DNA from: Penium margaritaceum
Lineage: Eukaryota > Streptophyta > Zygnematophyceae > Desmidiales > Peniaceae
Direction: 5' to 3'
Assembly: GCA_023375785.1 (NCBI GenBank)
Contig: SZWC01000031.1
Coordinates: forward strand, 618,415-682,414
DNA length: 64,000 nucleotides
Each line of letters opens with the position of its first letter. The first letter of the stretch is position 1. This document shows positions 60,654 through 64,000 of this stretch, one piece after another. A program made the position numbers and the translations under genes. The notes under the pieces were generated by a model, which saw nothing but the letters and a program-made list of their open reading frames with translations, was not told the origin of the DNA and ran no database searches.

Positions 60654-61391
60654 AGTTGGGAGAGGAACCATCTGGCTCAGTTTCAGGTCCACAGGAGAAA
60701 GTTCCAGGAAACTACCAGATTCCTGCTGCGATTGTCAATCTGACTTCACCAACGGCAAGATTAGGTGGCAAGATATCTACGGTCCAAGTTTGACCCCGAT
60801 CCAACAGTCAGATTGGGACATATGAATTTTCAAAGTTTTCAGGGTCATCGACCGCGGATAACCGGGTGACCATGGGCGATGGCTCCATGCCTAAGCGTGA
60901 GAAAAGAAAAAGGCAAGAGGTCCAGGGTCAAGACCTGATGGGAGAAATATCCAAAAAGGTCCTAGATTTTTGGGTTGCCTTGTCAGAGTGTACTGACTAG
61001 AAAAAAGGTACCTCTCCTTACTTTTTAGGTGAGGTGAGATCCTTGTGTACTAGCCATGGACACATGGCGATTCTCCATGGGATTGTGCGTTTTGTGACCA
61101 CTAGGAGTGTGCCATGAGAGTATTTTCTAGCTCTCTAGGTCGCGTGTGAGTGGTCAGCGTGATTGCTAGGCTGATTACCTCCCTTGTGTGATATTATGGA
61201 CTCTTGTATATGAGCGTTAGCCTCCATGGCTAAGTGGTGTGGCTTGTGAGAGGGCTACCTTGCCTAAGCTCTAGCTCTATATGTACTCCATCATTTTGAG
61301 TGATTCAACAACCATTCTTCAACACAAGTGATGCCCTTCCAGTCCCACATGCTTGCTGCTCCAAGGTACCCTCTCTCCTACAGATCCAACA
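60654..61391 (+). repeat. LTR shared by elements M (3') and N (5')
   Basis: 738 bp, preceded by the polypurine tract AAAGTGGGAGAT of M and followed by CTTGGTATCAGAGCC, the primer site of N. An LTR with an internal region on both sides marks a tandem made by recombination between LTRs. Confidence 0.92.
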
Positions 61392-64000
61392 CTTGGTATC
61401 AGAGCCAAGTTCAGCCACTTTCAGCCAGCATAGGCCGTCACTTTGAGAGTGACGGCTTGTATTGAAACCTTCACAAAATTTGACAATCAACCACAGGATC
61501 TTCATGTTCAAAAGACAAGCTTTCCAACAAGTTGCGAACAGCCAACGGTCGCATTGAGAATCATGCTCAAAACGAGGCCGGCCACGACTTCACTCTGAGT
61601 AAGACTGTTGTCTTGTGATGACCATAACTCTCCTCTTTCTTTGTCAAGTTTAAAAACTAGCACACACGAATTGAAGTATTTTTCCTAAGCTTTCTATTGG
61701 TGCAAAAATATTTGCATTCCATTTGTACGTTCGGGAGAAATCCAATTTACAAGCTGGCTGGTGTGAGCTAGAGTAGGAGCAGCACCATTCCCTGTTTTCA
61801 AAAGGGCATATATCTGAAAATCCCTTGTTGATGACCTTGTTTATGGGTTGATCCGAAAGGTTTTGAGCTGAATTTTCTAGTGGTGGGCTCATTTTTTTGA
61901 ATTCCCATTCTGCTGGCCTTTAAGGTCCTATTTTGGTCATACAGATTTCTGGCAGAAGCAGTAGCAGAAGCAGCGGTAGCGACGCCACTCAAGGACAGCG
62001 CTGAGGATCACCAAAGCTCAAAATGGCAGCAGCGGGCGTGGTAACTGCAGCCCAATCCTTAGAGAGGCTGGAAGGACGCGCCAACTTCACGTTTTGGAAG
62101 ATCCATACCCTCCTCTTTTTGGAGGAGAGGGGCTTGTGTGAGGTGGTGAGCGGCAACGAGCGCGCTCTGCCTCCACACACAAAAGACATTTCCGCAGCGG
62201 AGGTGGTGGCAAGTAAGGGTGCACACCGGGTAAGATTCCCGGATCCCAGATTGGATTCGGATTCACGAATCCGAATCCAGGTCTGGCTTTGATTCACGAA
62301 TCCGAATCGGGATTCGCGAATCCGTAAGATTCACGAATCTTTTCCGAATCATATGGGTGATGGCAGGTAAAAATCATCTAATCTGCCACATAAATCCCTG
62401 TTTCCATGTTGAAACAATAGGGAAAAGGATCTCCAAATCCCGAATCGAATCCTCATGAAGGATTCGGATCCCTGAATCCGAATCTTTATCCGGGTTCACG
62501 AATCGTATTCACGAATCCTAGGATTTGGTGTGCAGCCTTAGTGGCAAGGAAGACGCCACAGAAAGGTACAGTAGATGTAAGTTCATCTACAACTACAGCG
62601 GCGGCATATGAGGAGGCAAAGAGAGGGGATAGGCAAGCCTACACGTTGCTTGTCAACATCATCTCCAACCCGTATCTTCAATATGTGAGTGACAAGGCTA
62701 CTGCAAAAGAGGGGTGGGACACGTTGTGCAATAACTATGAGAGCAAGGATCCTGCATTCCTCATGCTTTGGAGAAGATGATGACGTTGAAAATGCCAGGT
62801 GGTGAGGGGATGGAGGCGTACTTGGACAGGGCAAAGGAGCTGGCGAAGTAGCTCAAAGCGGCCGCTAAACCTATGAAGACACGCGCTTCATCCTTCTCTT
62901 GCTGAGGGGACTCCCAACGAGCTATGATACGGTACGAGAGACGTTGGAGTGCCAGCCGAATCTCGACCTGGACTTCATCTGCACGCACCTGGTGCAGGTA
63001 GAGCTGCATCCCAATGCAACAAAGCAAAATGGCGACAGTAGCAACAGTGAAGCAGCTTTCATGGCCATGGGCTCACGCAACCAGCAGCAGCATTAGTCCG
63101 GGAAGCAGAAAGTCAAGAAGAAGGGCAAGTGCCACAATTGCCAAACAGAGGGGCACTACAAGAAAGAGCCGCAGCAAAAGCAACAAAAGCAGCAATCTCC
63201 ATAGCAACAGCAGCAGCAGTCACAACAACGTCTCTAGCAGTAGTAGCAGCCGATCCAGACCGGCGTGTGTCATTTTGGCAACATGAACATGGCCAAGGAG
63301 GTGCGCGACCGCCTCTTTATGGCAAAATCTGACATGTCGCAGAAAGAGAAGGCGGATCTGGCGTGGTACAACGACTGCGGGTGTACCAAGAGCGTGACGT
63401 ACCACAAAGAGTGGTTTACGCAGCTGTTCTCTATTCCCCCCCCGTCAAATTGCTTTGGGTGATGATCGGGTGGTGTATGCTGAGGGGATTGGGATTGTGG
63501 ACATGTGATTGGAGACCCCATGTGGCATTGAAGTGGGAGTGTTCCATGGTATGCTATATGTACCTGATGCTGCATTCAACCTTCTCTCAATGTCCTCTCT
63601 CACCAACACACGACCGCGCGTCGCCTTTGACGAAGACTATGGCTACATCCTTGACAAGGAAAAAGGAGAGGAGTTGGCCAGGTCGGTGAAGGAAGGCGAC
63701 ATGTACCAACTGTTAGGGCGACCAAGATCCCGCGCGAGCAGAGTCTTGCAGCACTGGTGCAGGCCACGAATGGAAAAATATGGCATGCGCCCTACGGCCA
63801 CATCGGTATGCGCGCCTTGCAGCAACTTCAAACAAAGCAGATGGTGCATGACCTGCCCACAATCTCTAACTTTCAATAGCAATTGTGCATTCGCTGTTTG
63901 GACAGGAAGCATCATCGCGAGGCGTTCTTTAAAGCGAGGGAGCACGCGAAGGAGGTGCTCGTTGTGGTCCACACACACTTGTGTGATCCGATGTAGACCC
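61392..64000 (+). mobile_element. Element N: family 1 Ty1/copia element, 5' half, leaves the window
   Basis: Primer site 61394-61405, leader to about 62022, Gag about 62023-63080 (NFTFWKIHTLLFLEERGL) split by hAT-like copy 3, zinc-knuckle region near 63125-63170 (CHNCQTEGHYKKE), glutamine-rich linker about 63170-63250, protease about 63265-63700 with the variant NDCGCTKS, pre-integrase about 63770-63900, start of integrase at the right edge. Several breaks. The integrase, RT, RNase H and 3' LTR should continue beyond 64000. Confidence 0.9.
62214..62540. mobile_element. hAT-like MITE, copy 3
   Basis: 327 bp with ends TAAGGGTGCACACC and GGTGTGCAGCCTTA and an exact 8-bp duplication, GTGGCAAG (62206-62213 and 62541-62548), in the Gag of N. 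The outer parts are rich in GATTC/GAATC repeats (ATTCGGATTC, ATTCGCGAATCC) and the centre (about 62345-62440) is unique and AT-richer. No open frame of interest. Confidence 0.92.

Larger units (their letters stand above)
34556..61391 (+). mobile_element. Element M: family 1 Ty1/copia element with nested insertions
   Basis: Own parts: 5' LTR 34556-34995 plus 54973-55268; degenerate primer site TATATCAGAGCC at about 55272-55283; leader to 56594, interrupted by an R1 LTR; Gag about 56595-57330; glutamine-rich linker 57398-57490; protease about 57500-57930 with MDSGCTKS; pre-integrase about 58000-58150; integrase about 58190-58640; linker to about 59080; RT about 59130-59900 with YVDDILLLSN; RNase H about 60150-60630; 3' LTR 60654-61391. 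About ten or more breaks. Its 3' LTR is directly followed by a second primer site and another Gag (element N), so M and N form an LTR-sharing tandem. Confidence 0.92.

Overview
The whole 64 kb is a graveyard of Ty1/copia (Pseudoviridae-type) LTR retrotransposons inserted into one another, with three small hAT-like and one Tc1/mariner-like non-autonomous DNA transposons. I see no host gene, rRNA, intact tRNA gene or CRISPR array. The organism is a eukaryote with a large, repeat-rich nuclear genome. The initiator-tRNA primer sites (TGGTATCAGAGC in one family, the plant-type anticodon arm in another) and the copia-dominated nesting suggest a streptophyte (land plant or its algal relatives). The species cannot be read from this window.

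Three copia lineages are present. Family 1 has LTRs of about 738 bp, starting TGTTGG(G/A)AAAGGA and ending ATCCAACA, a tRNA-iMet 3'-end primer site, a (CAG)n-rich linker after the Gag zinc knuckle, and gives elements C, D, E, F, G, H, I, J, L, M, N and a solo LTR. Family 2 gives elements B and K and two extra LTR copies; its LTRs come in two subtypes (R1, R2), both carrying a tRNA-like segment, and K has an internal half-tRNA primer site. Family 3 is element A, with a palindrome-rich LTR.

Left part (1-18.7 kb): A (+) runs from the window edge into its 3' LTR. B (+), lacking its 5' end, follows; its 3' LTR was split by the complete element C (-, 7781-14610, target duplication ATTCC), whose own 5' LTR holds hAT-like copy 1. 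A head-to-head inverted R1 LTR and the truncated pieces D and E come next.

Middle (18.2-31.8 kb): G (-) was split by the complete element F (+, 18743-25088) and by a solo LTR (25594-26331). H (-) is a 5' part only.

Right part (31.8-64 kb): I (-) carries a mariner-like element in its 3' LTR and was split by M (+, from 34556). M shares its 3' LTR with N (+), which leaves the window. K (-, 34996-54967, target duplication TATGT) sits in M's 5' LTR. K's own LTRs were hit by J (+, 35511-41919), L (-, 47755-53973, target duplication ATGCT) and hAT-like copy 2. hAT-like copy 3 is in N's gag. The order of insertion is therefore I, then M/N, then K, then J, L and the MITE.

All retroelement coding regions are broken, mostly in several places. 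By eye the two LTRs of one element differ by roughly 5 percent (L) to more than 10 percent (F), so these are old copies of different ages. Five stretches are affected by assembly gaps; four of them are flanked by nearly identical sequence of 262-330 bp that is most likely contig-end overlap counted twice.
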